Part shown: piece by piece, positions 5,223 to 5,866 of the stretch
Position numbering within the stretch: position 1 is the first letter of the stretch
Layout of the letters: each line of letters begins with the position of its first letter
Source of the DNA: Polyangia bacterium
GTDB taxonomy: Bacteria; Myxococcota_A; Polyangia; Polyangiales; Polyangiaceae
Length of the DNA: 5,866 bases
Direction: 5' to 3'
Assembly (NCBI GenBank): GCA_030430975.1
Contig: JAUIKB010000399.1
Span: forward strand, 1 to 5,866
Program-made: the position numbers and the translations under genes
The notes under the pieces: model-generated
Databases searched by the model: none
What the model was told of the DNA's origin: nothing
The model's input: the letters and a program-made list of their open reading frames with translations, nothing else

Positions 5223-5360
5223 ATCGTCTATCGCGATTTCTGTTGGGCACTCCGAAACGAGCGCGCCGCGCGTTGGCGTTGCGCGTCGGGTTGAACCGGG
5301 CGGATGAACACGGAAGCGCAGACGCCCCCACCCGTCCTCGGATTCCGAGATCCTTACGTA
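5223..5360 (+). repeat. Dispersed repeat, copy B (about 138 bp), right of the Rpn-like gene
   Basis: This is the second copy of the repeat at 3813-3949, in the same orientation and shifted by 1410-1411 bp. The shift changes by one because of an extra base near 5305. The 117 bp between the Rpn-like stop and this copy hold only a 10-bp palindrome, ACGAGCTCGT (5136-5145). From 5361 to 5455 I see no gene or clear signal. Confidence 0.9.
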
Positions 5361-5455
5361 TGCTGACACGGTGAAGGCTCTTAGATGTCGACCGCTTGGG
5401 CGCCCCGCGCGCTTCCGTGATGCCGACTTCGGACATGGCCGATCGATCTCAACCC

Positions 5456-5480
5456 AAAAAATGCGGAGCTGGCTCACGCA
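5456..5480 (-). terminator. Intrinsic terminator of the PLP decarboxylase gene
   Basis: On the minus strand, 28 bp past the decarboxylase stop, a stem TGCG(T)GAG / CTCCGCA with a CCAG loop and one bulged T is followed at once by six Ts (5461-5456). This is the classical Rho-independent arrangement and the only clear U-run in the window. Confidence 0.7.
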
Positions 5481-5507
5481 CGTTTGACGACGCTCGGAAG
5501 GGCTCGA

Positions 5508-5866
5508 TTACCCTCCGGTAGCCGCGCGAATCAATGCCTGGAGCGAGCGTTCGACGTCTTCGGCGCGGGTAGCCCACGAGCTCACGCTGATCCGAAGCGC
5601 CGGGCGGCCGCGCCACACCGTGTCGCCGAGCCAGCACGTCCCGTCAGCCTGGACAGCCGCCATGACGTCCTGCGTGCGCTGGGCGTCGCCGACCACGACC
5701 ACGACCTGATTGAGCGTCACGTCGTTCAGCACCTCGCAGCCGGCGTCGGTCAGACCTTCGGCGAAGCGACGCGCATGAGCGCAGCAGCCGTCCATCAAGT
5801 CAGCCAGCCCCGCGCGACCGAGATGACGCAGCGCCGCCCAGATCTCCACGCCCCGAGCGCGTCGCG
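5508..5866 (-). CDS. Group II PLP-dependent decarboxylase, C-terminal part (cut by right edge)
   Basis: The frame is open from the right edge to a TAA at 5508-5510, showing the last 118 residues. The visible part begins RRARGVEIWAALRHLGRAG, the helix that follows the PLP domain in group II decarboxylases (aromatic amino acid, glutamate and diaminobutyrate decarboxylase type). It continues through VLNDVTLNQVVVVV and QADGTCWLGDTVWRGRPALRISVSSWATRAEDVERS, the characteristic C-terminal small domain. These enzymes remove the alpha-carboxyl group of an amino acid using pyridoxal phosphate. The PLP lysine and substrate-binding part lie outside the window, so the substrate cannot be given; some relatives are annotated as aminotransferases. 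A GTG at 5849 could be mistaken for a start, but the conserved residues before it show that the gene continues. Third positions are strongly G/C. An intrinsic terminator follows, so this is the last gene of its transcript. Confidence 0.87.
   Translation of the reverse strand, partial: RRARGVEIWAALRHLGRAGLADLMDGCCAHARRFAEGLTDAGCEVLNDVTLNQVVVVVGDAQRTQDVMAAVQADGTCWLGDTVWRGRPALRISVSSWATRAEDVERSLQALIRAATGG

Noticed and set aside
3813..5360. Composite transposon or insertion sequence with terminal inverted repeats
   Set aside because: The flanking repeats are direct and non-coding. I found no inverted termini, target duplication or transposase, so only a repeat-bracketed cassette is claimed.

Overview
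This is a GC-rich bacterial segment. It looks like chromosome from a myxobacterium or close relative (Myxococcota). The reasons are strong G/C preference at third codon positions, a secreted lipoprotein with an Ala/Gly/Asp/Asn-rich linker, an exact-consensus sigma-54 promoter, several AraC regulators, hexamer repeats of the TCGGGT type, and an Rpn-like PD-(D/E)xK protein of a type I associate with myxobacteria. The lineage is an inference from style, not from a marker gene.

Layout. (1) Positions 1-282, minus strand: 5' end of a lipoprotein gene running off the left edge. Upstream of it is a full-consensus sigma-54 promoter (295-311), preceded by inverted TTGACACA sites (360-408) at the distance where enhancer-binding activators usually bind. 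(2) Positions 433-573: hexamer repeats and two GAA-loop hairpins, downstream of an AraC regulator gene. (3) Positions 576-2164: a divergent pair, an AraC regulator with an Arabinose_bd-type N-terminus (minus) and a DoxX-like membrane protein (plus). The spacer carries two perfect palindromes exactly 21 bp apart and a third one next to the ribosome binding site. (4) Positions 2162-3811: a class I SAM methyltransferase (minus), convergent with doxX across a 12-bp hairpin that includes both stop codons, and divergent from a second AraC regulator with a cupin-type N-terminus (plus). Their spacer has two GCGGRTCTT repeats 21 bp apart. (5) Positions 3813-5360: an Rpn-like gene of lower GC character, bracketed by two direct copies of a roughly 137-bp repeat at about 90% identity. 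(6) Positions 5456-5866: an intrinsic terminator and the C-terminal part of a group II PLP-dependent decarboxylase (minus) that enters from the right edge.

The likely logic is two small regulator/target modules (AraC with doxX, AraC with methyltransferase), each controlled from a shared divergent spacer, an activator-dependent lipoprotein gene, and a probably mobile or recombination-prone nuclease-like cassette. Nothing here is clearly a new multi-gene system. The most unusual parts are the sigma-54 promoter sitting almost on the start codon and the repeat-bracketed Rpn-like gene.
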